Of a DNA stretch of 64,000 nt, positions 8,576-15,696 are shown in pieces (within the stretch, counting starts at the first letter, position 1; the number at the start of each line of letters is the position of its first letter). Origin of the DNA: Maribacter sp. 4G9. Lineage in GTDB: Bacteria; Bacteroidota; Bacteroidia; Flavobacteriales; Flavobacteriaceae. The position numbers and the translations under genes are program-made. Below the pieces are notes generated by a model, which saw only the letters and a program-made list of their open reading frames with translations, made no database searches and was not told where the DNA came from. Where the stretch lies: positions 44,571 through 108,570 of the forward strand of contig NZ_MDGL01000043.1 of NCBI RefSeq assembly GCF_002742265.1. The letters are read 5' to 3'.

Positions 8576-9355
8576 TTATCCAATATTTAAATATGATTCA
8601 GCTCGTTTCCCTTCTAACTCGGCTAATTTATTATGAGCATTTTTAAGGGTTATGCGCCTTTTACTCTCTGAAGGAAAGGTGAAAACACCTTTTAGTAAAA
8701 GATAAACCCTGGTAACAGGGAAAGTAATTGTAATGATGTCAAATATATTGGCTAAAACGGCCTTCCAAACATTTTTTTCTTGCCCTCTGGCATATTTTCC
8801 CATCCAAATTAGATGAAGACCAACATAGTTTAGAAAGCTAACATTTTCAATCTTAGTAGCTTCAATTTCATGTTCAGATTTTCTTTCAATGCACCCATCC
8901 GCCGAAACTTTTAAAGTCTCTTTGAATAGTTTGTTAGTTTTATCTACAATAGTAATAAGTTGATTAATCTCCTTTTCATTTGCTACTTCATCAATTTCCA
9001 AAACATCGCAGACATCATCTATCTTCATGTTAAAACGATTCATCATTTCAAAAAGACTTGCCGATTCGGAAGTATCTAAATAACCATCGGAAATATACTG
9101 ATTTGCTTCATTTTTAATAACCGTATAAACACCCGATATTTTGGCAATTAAAGTACTTGGTCTATGACCTGTTTGAAAGTCAATAGCCTTATCAAAATCT
9201 GATTTTAGACTTTTATTTTGGGCAGTAGTTTTTAATCTTGCATTTTGACTTACTCTTCTGTACGGAGTAGAATGACTATTATTAAATACCTGGTTACTTA
9301 CAACCTTACCCATATCACGACCTACTTGATTTATGGCACTTTTTAAGAAACTCAT
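8576..9355 (-). CDS. Hypothetical protein, first gene of TerB/vWA operon
   Basis: A 259-residue protein beginning MSFLKSAINQVGRDMGKVVSNQVF, with an amphipathic N-terminus, a basic stretch at about 30-50, helical charged middle, and a weakly hydrophobic segment near 205-230 (FDIITITFPVTRVYLLLKGVF) that may associate with the membrane. No family is recognised. It is the first gene after the palindrome-containing promoter at 9402-9446 and is followed after 60 bases by the DUF6804 gene, so it most likely heads the five-gene operon ending at 5551. Confidence 0.65.
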   Translation of the reverse strand: MSFLKSAINQVGRDMGKVVSNQVFNNSHSTPYRRVSQNARLKTTAQNKSLKSDFDKAIDFQTGHRPSTLIAKISGVYTVIKNEANQYISDGYLDTSESASLFEMMNRFNMKIDDVCDVLEIDEVANEKEINQLITIVDKTNKLFKETLKVSADGCIERKSEHEIEATKIENVSFLNYVGLHLIWMGKYARGQEKNVWKAVLANIFDIITITFPVTRVYLLLKGVFTFPSESKRRITLKNAHNKLAELEGKRAESYLNIG

Positions 9356-9401
9356 TTTTAAATTTTGATTAGTATTTAGTATGGTTTATCCTTGACATTT
9401 T

Positions 9402-9446
9402 CAAACCTATAACCAATAAAAGGCAATACCTTACAGATATCTGTAA
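9402..9446 (-). promoter_or_regulatory. Promoter with palindromic operator, site A
   Basis: On the minus strand a perfect 16-base palindrome TTACAGATATCTGTAA (9431-9446) is followed after 21 bases by the -7 box TAGGTTTG (9402-9409), 46 bases before the start codon at 9355. No normal -33 element is present at 19 bases, as expected for an activator-dependent promoter. The same palindrome, with the same 21-base spacing, occurs at site B (9954-10005). The likely binder is the LuxR-type response regulator encoded at 10037-10702; this is inference. Confidence 0.7.
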
Positions 9447-9451
9447 AGCAA

Positions 9452-9481
9452 AAAAAGAACGATTTAAGAACCGTTCTTTTC
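9452..9481 (-). terminator. Intrinsic terminator of the 9925-9535 operon
   Basis: Arms AAAAGAACG and CGTTCTTTT form a hairpin that, read on the minus strand, runs into a T tract. It lies 54 bases downstream of the gene ending at 9535 and directly before site A, separating the two regulated operons. Confidence 0.7.
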
Positions 9482-9534
9482 AAAAGTTTATAGTGCGAAT
9501 AATGGTTAGTATTAGAGATCATAATCTTAATAGA

Positions 9535-9750
9535 TTATGTAAATGACCCTAAACCAAATCCAAGAATTAACAGCATAGTTATTAATGGAAAGGCAATTAA
9601 CCACCAAACCAATGTTGATGTATTTGACCGATTTCTTTCCAATTTTTTATGTATTAATTTCAATTCATATAATTGTGCAAGTTGAATGTGTTTATCATCC
9701 CAACCTTCTTTAGTATTCACAAATTTTTCAAGCGGAGTTTGGTTTTCCAT
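9535..9750 (-). CDS. Small single-span membrane protein (71 aa)
   Basis: The protein has a soluble charged N-terminus (residues 1-44, including EKFVNTKEGWDDKHIQLAQL) and a C-terminal membrane helix (about 47-69, WWLIAFPLITMLLILGFGLG). It is probably a tail-anchored protein with the N-terminus in the cytoplasm. No family is recognised. It follows the 49-residue cysteine-containing protein by 25 bases and both lie downstream of promoter site B; a strong terminator follows. Confidence 0.65.
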   Translation of the reverse strand: MENQTPLEKFVNTKEGWDDKHIQLAQLYELKLIHKKLERNRSNTSTLVWWLIAFPLITMLLILGFGLGSFT

Positions 9751-9775
9751 TTTAATTCTCTTTTTTTAAAATGAC

Positions 9776-9925
9776 CTAATTTTTACATCCATTTTTACCA
9801 CATGTGATTTTCTCATTTGCATTTACCCAATGACTTGGGTGTTCAGTTGTGTCAAAACCACAACCAGTAGTTCCACCTTTTGAACCCTTATGAACTTCTT
9901 TTGTAGGTGTATGTTTAACTGCCAT
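9776..9925 (-). CDS. Small glycine- and cysteine-containing protein (49 aa)
   Basis: The frame runs from ATG 9923-9925 to TAG 9776-9778. The peptide contains TGCGF, a central HPSHW, and a C-terminal TCGKNGCKN: three cysteines and several histidines in 49 residues, suggesting a metal-bound or disulphide-stabilised mini-protein. It is too short for routine gene calling, but it starts 29 bases after the -7 box of promoter site B and precedes a membrane protein gene in the same operon, so it is probably real. The function is unknown. Confidence 0.55.
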   Translation of the reverse strand: MAVKHTPTKEVHKGSKGGTTGCGFDTTEHPSHWVNANEKITCGKNGCKN

Positions 9926-9953
9926 AATAATTTAGTATTTGATTAATAATACC

Positions 9954-10005
9954 CAAATCTAAAGTCATTAAAAGACAATGCCTTACAGATATCTATAAGG
10001 CATTG
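9954..10005 (-). promoter_or_regulatory. Promoter with palindromic operator, site B
   Basis: A near-perfect 30-base palindrome (9976-10005, arms CAATGCCTTA and TAAGGCATTG around a central AGATATCT) is followed on the minus strand, 21 bases after its 16-base core (9983-9998), by the -7 box TAGATTTG (9954-9961), which is 29 bases before the start codon at 9925. Spacing and sequence match site A (28 or 29 bases alike with three changes). It lies between the response regulator gene and the small-protein operon. The palindrome could also act as a terminator for the regulator gene, but it has no good T tract. Confidence 0.7.
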
Positions 10006-10036
10006 AAATTTCTTTAATAAAGAATTGGGGTGCGAG

Positions 10037-10702
10037 CTAAATTTTACCCTGCTTAATCAGTTTCGCAATTAGATGATGGGTGTTTTTGGCCCCAAATTCG
10101 TCAAATAGTTTGCTTACCTTTTTATCTATGGTGCTTTCACTATTGGGGGAGATATTTTGTTTTTTGAGCTTTTCTGAAATCTCTTTTTTGGTATAACCTT
10201 CGGCAAGATCTTTTAAAATCATGAGGTCATATTTATCCATCTCGAAAACACTGCTGGCCGTATTTAAATTTAATTGGGGAGAAACAAACGTTCTGTTTTG
10301 AAATACTTCTTGAAGAGCATCGATTAATTCATTTAAGCTATGACGACCTTTGCAGACATAACCATTTATTCTCTGCTCAGAAAACAACTGGTTTATTTCT
10401 ATCGGATTTTCTATCATAGAATTAACAATTACCTTAATGTTTTTATCAATATTTCTTAAAGCAACTATTAATTCTTTTCCCGAGGTTAATCTTCGATTTA
10501 CATGACTTTCTTTAAAGGTTAAATCGGTAATTAATAAATCGTATGGCTCTCCTTTTTCATATGCCACTTTGAACCTATTATAAGCCTTATCACAGTAAAG
10601 TTCTTCTTTTATAAAATCGATTTGCAGCCTACTTTCAAGTGCATCAACAATACCCTTGTTGGTGTCTTGAAAATCTTCAGCGATTAGTATTTTTTTAAAC
10701 AT
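10037..10702 (-). CDS. Response regulator, REC plus LuxR-type HTH
   Basis: The 221-residue protein has a receiver domain (about 3-130) with acidic pocket E9-D10, phospho-acceptor D60 in LLITDLTF, and a conserved Lys in YVCKGRH. A LuxR/NarL-type helix-turn-helix follows (about 150-215) with LAEGYTKKEISEKL and a recognition helix in NSESTIDKKVSKLF. It lies 12 bases after the histidine kinase gene and is surely its partner. It is the best candidate to bind the palindromes at sites A and B, which control the two operons immediately downstream. LuxR-type regulators usually bind short inverted repeats as dimers, in agreement with this. Confidence 0.9.
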   Translation of the reverse strand: MFKKILIAEDFQDTNKGIVDALESRLQIDFIKEELYCDKAYNRFKVAYEKGEPYDLLITDLTFKESHVNRRLTSGKELIVALRNIDKNIKVIVNSMIENPIEINQLFSEQRINGYVCKGRHSLNELIDALQEVFQNRTFVSPQLNLNTASSVFEMDKYDLMILKDLAEGYTKKEISEKLKKQNISPNSESTIDKKVSKLFDEFGAKNTHHLIAKLIKQGKI

Positions 10703-10714
10703 TATCGTTACTAT

Positions 10715-12655
10715 TTAATTCGGGATTTCTATTCGGGTTTCAAAGCCTTGTCCTTTCTCCGAATCAAAAATAATAGTTCCACCTATGGCTTCAATACGCT
10801 TTTCTGTATTCCAAAGACCATTTTTAAGATTTAATGCTTCATTTGAAGCACCAGCCCCATCGTCAGTATAAGTGATTTTTATCATTTTCTTTGTTTGCTT
10901 AAAGGCGAAAGAAACCAAAGTAGCATTGCTGTGCTTCTGCATATTAATCATTAATTCTTGAAGCACTTTAAATAGTGTTTTCTTTGATAAAGGTGATATT
11001 CTTAGCCAGTTCACCTCAGTGCTACCAGAAACTATAAGCCTTGTATGCTTAGAATAGTTGCCCATCATACCAAAAAGGAAATCTTTAAAATTTGGTCCTG
11101 TATCCACATCATTAATTTCCCTTGAAAAGTCTCGACTTTGGTTATATAGTCCGTCTACTATGTTAAGTACTTCCTCTCTATTTGACTCACTTTGCAATAA
11201 TAACATAGCGTGATTTAATTTTCCCCCAAAATCATCGTGCAACTTTCTAGATAATTCTGCTTCGGTTTCGAAATTAGCCTCTAATCTCGCTGTTTTATTT
11301 TGTTGTTTTAAACGTTTAGATCGTTGCACAAAAAAGTATGTTACAAAACTTGATATTAATAGGAGAAGACCACCAATAGCATAGGAACTTATTTTTAGAT
11401 TACGTTGCTGGGTAACTTCCAATTCGTTTTCGACTTTTTCTTTTTCTAAACGTAAAATATCCTCCTGTTTGAGTTTATCGTCGTATTTGTATTTAGCAAA
11501 TTGGGTTTTCACCTTCAGCTCTTGTTCATAGAGACTGTCTTGCAGCGAAACATAACGATCCCGAAGGCCTACATTTTGAGGTTGTAGCTGCATTAAAAAC
11601 TTAAGAGCATCTTTTTCTGCGCGCGGCATTTGTATAGTTTTTGACAGCTGCCTAACGGAATCAAAATAGGATTCCGCTATTTTAGTATTCTTTTCGATAT
11701 AGAATTCCCCTAAGTGCGTATAACTGGAAATCAGACCTCGCTTGTCATTATTTTGTTGCCTTATCTTCAATGATTCTAGGAAGTCTTTAGTCTTTGGAAA
11801 ATTTCCATTATGCCATTGGGCATAAATGAGGTTATCCAAAACTCTGGCATATTCTTTTTTATTTCTAATCAGAATAGAATCGTTTGCTATTTTCTGCAAT
11901 AAACTAATTGCTTGGTCATATTGTCCATTATCTATATACGTAGCCGCCAAATTGTTGCTATAAATTAACTTGTCTTTTTCTGAGTTTGTTATCTTGATTG
12001 CTTGAGAATAGTAATCTATAGCATCTGAGTGGTTTAAAAGTTTCCTATGATTTGTTGCCAATATGCTATATGCAGAAGCCATAAATTTAACGTCGTTATC
12101 CTTTTGTAAATAACTTAAAGCCTCTGTGACGGTTTCCTTACTTCCAAAATAGTCGCTCTTATTTTGTTGAATTACTCCCATACTTAAAAACCGCCGTCCA
12201 ACCTGGCTAAAATCAGCAACCTTTAAATAATTGTTTTTTGATTGATTATAATGATAAAACGCACTATCATAAATGCCTTTACTTTTAAAATATAAGGCAA
12301 TATTAAAATGTGCCTTACCTGCAAAAGCATAGCTATTTATAGATGAGGAAGTTTTAAGCAATAATTTATCGCAATAAAATGCACTGTCTTTTTCTTTCTT
12401 TAAATAATGAAGATTGCCTTTTTGAGAAATAATCGCAAGTGAAATCGAATCTGGCGACTCTAATTTAATTTTCTCAAAACTTTCGTTTATCAGCATTAAA
12501 CGTTCAGCAATATCAAGTTTATTACTTTTTGATTTATTTAAATTTTCATATCCAATCTTATTATAGAAAGACTTATTCTTAACGCGGTCCTTTTGGGTAC
12601 AAGAGAGAATTAATATAAAGCCGTATACAATCAGTATTATGCGTATTCTAAACAC
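10715..12655 (-). CDS. TPR-containing sensor histidine kinase with lipoprotein-like N-terminus
   Basis: The 646-residue protein starts with a signal ending LILSC (Cys19, a possible lipobox), then a periplasmic TPR array (about 50-340, repeats such as LIYAQWHNGNFPKTKDFL), a coiled coil, one membrane span (about 414-436), and a NarX-type kinase core. The phospho-acceptor is His near 473 in RKLHDDFGGKLNHAM, and the ATPase N box QELMINMQKHSNA lies near 570. This family of TPR-kinases is typical of Bacteroidetes and senses envelope or extracellular signals of unknown nature. It is co-transcribed with the LuxR-type regulator. A lipidated N-terminus plus an inner-membrane span would be unusual; the signal may simply be a first membrane helix. 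Confidence 0.85.
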   Translation of the reverse strand: MFRIRIILIVYGFILILSCTQKDRVKNKSFYNKIGYENLNKSKSNKLDIAERLMLINESFEKIKLESPDSISLAIISQKGNLHYLKKEKDSAFYCDKLLLKTSSSINSYAFAGKAHFNIALYFKSKGIYDSAFYHYNQSKNNYLKVADFSQVGRRFLSMGVIQQNKSDYFGSKETVTEALSYLQKDNDVKFMASAYSILATNHRKLLNHSDAIDYYSQAIKITNSEKDKLIYSNNLAATYIDNGQYDQAISLLQKIANDSILIRNKKEYARVLDNLIYAQWHNGNFPKTKDFLESLKIRQQNNDKRGLISSYTHLGEFYIEKNTKIAESYFDSVRQLSKTIQMPRAEKDALKFLMQLQPQNVGLRDRYVSLQDSLYEQELKVKTQFAKYKYDDKLKQEDILRLEKEKVENELEVTQQRNLKISSYAIGGLLLLISSFVTYFFVQRSKRLKQQNKTARLEANFETEAELSRKLHDDFGGKLNHAMLLLQSESNREEVLNIVDGLYNQSRDFSREINDVDTGPNFKDFLFGMMGNYSKHTRLIVSGSTEVNWLRISPLSKKTLFKVLQELMINMQKHSNATLVSFAFKQTKKMIKITYTDDGAGASNEALNLKNGLWNTEKRIEAIGGTIIFDSEKGQGFETRIEIPN

Positions 12656-12683
12656 TTTAAAATTTTGTTATAAATGTATATAA

Positions 12684-12713
12684 AAAGGGCCATACAGTTT
12701 TGTACGGCCCTTT
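12684..12713 (-). terminator. Intrinsic terminator after the small lipoprotein gene
   Basis: A hairpin with arms AAAGGGCCATAC and GTACGGCCCTTT (one mismatch) is followed on the minus strand by further Ts. It lies between the small lipoprotein gene and the kinase gene, so these are separate transcripts. Confidence 0.75.
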
Positions 12714-12732
12714 CTATGTTAATTGGTGGAAT

Positions 12733-12888
12733 TTATCCATTCCCTCTATCATCCTCAACCTGACCATCATCGCCTTCAGTTGCTCGTATATCATAAAGAG
12801 TATCCTCTTCAGCAATCGAATCGCTGGTGCAAGAAAATAAGAACGTATTAAAAACTATTGCCATTAAGGCTATTACTATTTTTTTCAT
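12733..12888 (-). CDS. Small acidic lipoprotein (51 aa)
   Basis: From ATG 12886-12888 the peptide starts MKKIVIALMAIVFNTFLFSC, a lipoprotein signal with Cys20 as the lipid-modified residue, followed by a 31-residue acidic mature part (TSDSIAEEDTLYD, then GDDGQVEDDRGNG). A longer upstream frame begins at 12954 with TTG but would mask the signal. A terminator follows. Short acidic lipoproteins next to a TPR-kinase may be signal peptides or ligands for it; this is speculation from position. Confidence 0.6.
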   Translation of the reverse strand: MKKIVIALMAIVFNTFLFSCTSDSIAEEDTLYDIRATEGDDGQVEDDRGNG

Positions 12889-12954
12889 AATATTTATTTT
12901 AAAATTTGATAAAGGAGTGGCTGTCCGAGATTCTCTCAGATTCATTTTTACCAA

Positions 12955-13070
12955 CTCCTTAAGAGTTTGGAGTACTCCGTTTTTTGGAAAGTGGAAATCT
13001 TATGCGGCAGCGTTCAGCTACTTTCCAATTGGCTAAATACTGGCCGCATTATAGATTCCCGTAAAAATGA
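12955..13070 (-). other. Inverted-repeat-rich intergenic region upstream of small lipoprotein gene
   Basis: Three inverted repeats are packed here: CCAACTC with GAGTTTGG around 12952-12970, TTGGAAAGT with ACTTTCCAA (about 12984 and 13018), and TATGCGGC with GCCGCAT (about 13000 and 13043). The outer arms could form a long folded leader or small RNA read on the minus strand into the lipoprotein gene. No coding frame of note is present. Its role is unknown. Confidence 0.35.
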
Positions 13071-13260
13071 TTTTTCTAGAAATACTATGTTAGCAATGCA
13101 TAGTGAATCATTCTTGGGAACAAAGTAAATTGAAGGTGTGGAGGTGATTGCAGACAAAGAATCGACTTGTTTTCGTCATTTAACTGACATCAATGAAATC
13201 AATGGTTGACAGGAGGCGATGTCGAACTTGTGTCTGGTTAAAATTTGTATTTTTAAGCTA

Positions 13261-13998
13261 ATGGATGAAAAAATAGTAGAGGAAATTATAGGAGAGGTTT
13301 TTAAAAAAGCAAAGAAGGAGCATGCTTCTCATTCAAAATTTGCGTTATCCAATCACATCAGCAATCAAACCGATTTAAGCTCTAGAACTCTTGAAAGAGC
13401 CTACGATAGATACATAAATAAAAAGACTAAATATGGTGTGCCCCAAGCAGAGAGTATCGATTTATTTTGCAAATACTTGGGCTATGAAGATTTTAGAGAC
13501 TACGCAGAAAGTAAACCTAGGGACGCAGTTATTGAACAACCTCCAATTAATGGAATTGATAAACAGAAATTAATTATTAATATAAGTATTGCTTTTGGAT
13601 TGATTTTATTGTTTTTTGCTTTTCAAAAATGGTCTGACTTCAAGTATAACAATAACTCTGCGGTTGACAAATGCATGACCTGGGCAGATTCGATTTACAT
13701 TCCAATTTCATGTAACAAAGGCCCTTTATCTAAATATGGCACCCAAGTGAAACCATTAGACCAGATGGAATTAAATAATATGCGAAAAGTAGAAGTTAAT
13801 GCGGCCTATGATTTTTTTTCAGAAGATGGCAAACCCTTGGTATGGTATTTTAAAAATAAAAGTAATGAGCATGAATTTTTTACAGCTCCTGGTCTGCATC
13901 CGATAAATGGAGAAACTTTACGAAAAATAACTCCATACATTATTCAAAATTATGTGCCAATGCATCTCGATAAAAAAGAATCATTTACGCCAGAATGA
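13261..13998 (+). CDS. Membrane-anchored protein with N-terminal regulator-like helical domain
   Basis: From ATG 13261 the protein has 245 residues: an N-terminal helical domain (1-85) with LSSRTLERAYDRYINKK and ESIDLFCKYLGYEDFRDY, one membrane helix (about 103-122, IINISIAFGLILLFFAFQKW), and a C-terminal domain of about 120 residues presumably in the periplasm. The N-terminal pattern recurs in many flavobacterial proteins of unknown function and resembles a small DNA- or protein-binding helical bundle. The one-span layout suggests a sensor or anti-regulator. The upstream in-frame ATG at 13219 would add 14 residues and is less likely. Confidence 0.65.
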   Translation: MDEKIVEEIIGEVFKKAKKEHASHSKFALSNHISNQTDLSSRTLERAYDRYINKKTKYGVPQAESIDLFCKYLGYEDFRDYAESKPRDAVIEQPPINGIDKQKLIINISIAFGLILLFFAFQKWSDFKYNNNSAVDKCMTWADSIYIPISCNKGPLSKYGTQVKPLDQMELNNMRKVEVNAAYDFFSEDGKPLVWYFKNKSNEHEFFTAPGLHPINGETLRKITPYIIQNYVPMHLDKKESFTPE

Positions 13999-14121
13999 AA
14001 TAACTTGGAATCATCAAATACTCAAACTTGTATAGTCTCTTTTCTCTAACTCTTTACATTTCACCTTTCGAACTTGGTTTCAAGATTGTAATTGAACCCT
14101 TTAAAAATGATTCAAAAAGGT

Positions 14122-14160
14122 CAAACTCTTTACAAAATCCGCTTTTTGTAAAGAGTTTTA
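14122..14160. terminator. Bidirectional terminator
   Basis: Long arms AACTCTTTACAAAA and TTTTTGTAAAGAGTTTT surround TCCGC and are flanked by A and T runs. It lies between the convergent genes ending at 13998 and 14192 and can serve both. Confidence 0.75.
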
Positions 14161-14191
14161 AAAAAGTGGTAAAATCGTTCTTGTAATACTT

Positions 14192-14530
14192 TCAATATTT
14201 TGTTCTTGTATAGTATTCAATATGAAACTGCTTCAAAGGAAACGAGAACCGATAATCATGTTTGGGTTCGTCCATAAAACAAAAGAGCAATAAGCCTTTA
14301 AATCGTAAGGCATCGTATTTGTACATGACCGAAATATGCACTTTATTAGAAATAACCATAGTGCAGTCTTCGATTATTTCATCCCTCCATTCCATTCCCT
14401 GATCATCCATGGCCATATGTACCCTCTTTAGTATTCCTTCAGGTAGATACTTTTTAATCGTAAGCCCTTCAATCAAGTCTAGTTTTCGCATTCCAATATA
14501 AATGGTCCTAACATCTGTGTTCTTTTTCAT
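14192..14530 (-). CDS. Hypothetical protein, translationally coupled downstream gene
   Basis: From ATG 14528-14530 the product has 112 residues (MKKNTDVRTIYIGMRKLD). The start codon overlaps the upstream gene's TGA in an ATGA, a sign of translational coupling. The protein is basic, mixed alpha/beta by pattern, with aromatic-rich C-terminus (FHIEYYTRTKY). A longer frame starts at 14557 but the coupled start is preferred. No family is recognised. With its partner it forms a two-gene unit in the conjugative element, divergent from the SRAP gene. Confidence 0.5.
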   Translation of the reverse strand: MKKNTDVRTIYIGMRKLDLIEGLTIKKYLPEGILKRVHMAMDDQGMEWRDEIIEDCTMVISNKVHISVMYKYDALRFKGLLLFCFMDEPKHDYRFSFPLKQFHIEYYTRTKY

Positions 14531-14793
14531 TTGACTTTTACCCTTATCCATCCACATTCAGGAAGTTCATATTTATCGACTTCCATTATGGTATGAACTC
14601 CTTTTTGGGGGTATCTATATTTTAGCCTTGTTCCGTGCTCGTTTGCCTCCAAAAAAAATTGATTGAGGCGTCTTGGTTTGTTGAGCTTCCTGTTCCAGCA
14701 ATGATGGTTCAAGGTATTTTCTCCTATCTCCCTCAAAAGGGTAGTAATGGCGAACCGATCATTATTTCTAAAAACAATATTGTGAACAAACAT
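14527..14793 (-). CDS. Hypothetical basic protein, first gene of a coupled pair
   Basis: An 88-residue basic protein (MFVHNIVFRNNDRFAITTLLREIGEN) with NHHCWNRKLNKPRR in the middle. It overlaps the next gene by four bases (ATGA). No family is recognised. The upstream region (14794-14907) is AT-rich and shared with the divergent SRAP gene. The size, base charge and coupling are compatible with a toxin-antitoxin or anti-restriction pair but nothing in the sequence proves it. Confidence 0.5.
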   Translation of the reverse strand: MFVHNIVFRNNDRFAITTLLREIGENTLNHHCWNRKLNKPRRLNQFFLEANEHGTRLKYRYPQKGVHTIMEVDKYELPECGWIRVKVK

Positions 14794-14907
14794 AATTTGG
14801 ATATATTCCTATTTTATGGATTTATTCCAAATATATCATTCCTTTTTTATACTTTTAAAACTTTAACAATTTTCAGTAAATTGAAATTTAAATAAACACG
14901 ATTTGTT

Positions 14908-15681
14908 ATGTGCTACAGTACGAGAGCTACAAGAAAGGTCGGAGAGTTAGAGGATTATTATGAAATTGAAAGACTGTTAGGGGAACAGGAAGAAAAAGAA
15001 TACGAATTAATATACAATCATGCCAACGGCTGGGCGCACCCTAATATGTGGATTCTTCCCCAACAGCGAAAGGGTCATATGATTCCGGCAAAATGGGGTA
15101 TTATGCCCTCTACTGCAGAAGGTACTGAATTCAAAGAGTATTTCAAGAACAACCGTGGGGCCTACGGTGGACTAAATCTTAGGTCTGAAGATGTATTCAA
15201 TCATTACATGTACGGCGACAATGTTTTTACCAAAAGATGCATAATTCCCGTTGATGGTTTTTTCGAGCCACATACCACTCCGGTAAAGGTCAAAGGAAAA
15301 CCTTTTAAGGTTCCGTTCTACTTTAGAAGAATAAAAGACAAACCGATGAATCTTGCAGGTATTTATAATGTTACCAAAGATAAAATGGTCACGTTCTCTA
15401 TTTTTACCAAAAAGGCTACCCCTTTGTTCGAAGACATACATAATCAACCTAGCAACAAATATGGAGATTATAGAAGGCCTGTGGTACTTGAAGACGGCGA
15501 AGCTGAATACTGGCTAGAGGATGACCTGGACCAAGATGACCTAATCGATATTCTGGACAACGATCTGCCCGACTTTGAATTTAAAACCTGGCCCATAAGC
15601 AAGGACCTACATAAGGCCGATAGTGATAGACCTGACATTATCGAGAAGGTTGTGTACGAAGAATTGGCAATCGATTTTTGA
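14908..15681 (+). CDS. SOS response-associated peptidase family protein (SRAP, YedK/HMCES-like)
   Basis: The 257-residue protein starts MCYST, so removal of Met leaves the invariant catalytic Cys2 that crosslinks to abasic sites in single-stranded DNA. The family motifs follow: WGIMPS, DGFFEPH with the catalytic Glu near 118, LAGIYN, and IHNQPSNKYGDYRRPVVL with the catalytic His near 177. The spacing between that His and the R-R-P motif is several residues longer than in YedK. SRAP proteins are frequent on conjugative elements, where they may protect single-stranded transfer DNA. It is convergent with traN, 15 bases apart. Confidence 0.9.
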   Translation: MCYSTRATRKVGELEDYYEIERLLGEQEEKEYELIYNHANGWAHPNMWILPQQRKGHMIPAKWGIMPSTAEGTEFKEYFKNNRGAYGGLNLRSEDVFNHYMYGDNVFTKRCIIPVDGFFEPHTTPVKVKGKPFKVPFYFRRIKDKPMNLAGIYNVTKDKMVTFSIFTKKATPLFEDIHNQPSNKYGDYRRPVVLEDGEAEYWLEDDLDQDDLIDILDNDLPDFEFKTWPISKDLHKADSDRPDIIEKVVYEELAIDF

Positions 15682-15696
15682 TTCCGTCCTAGTTAC

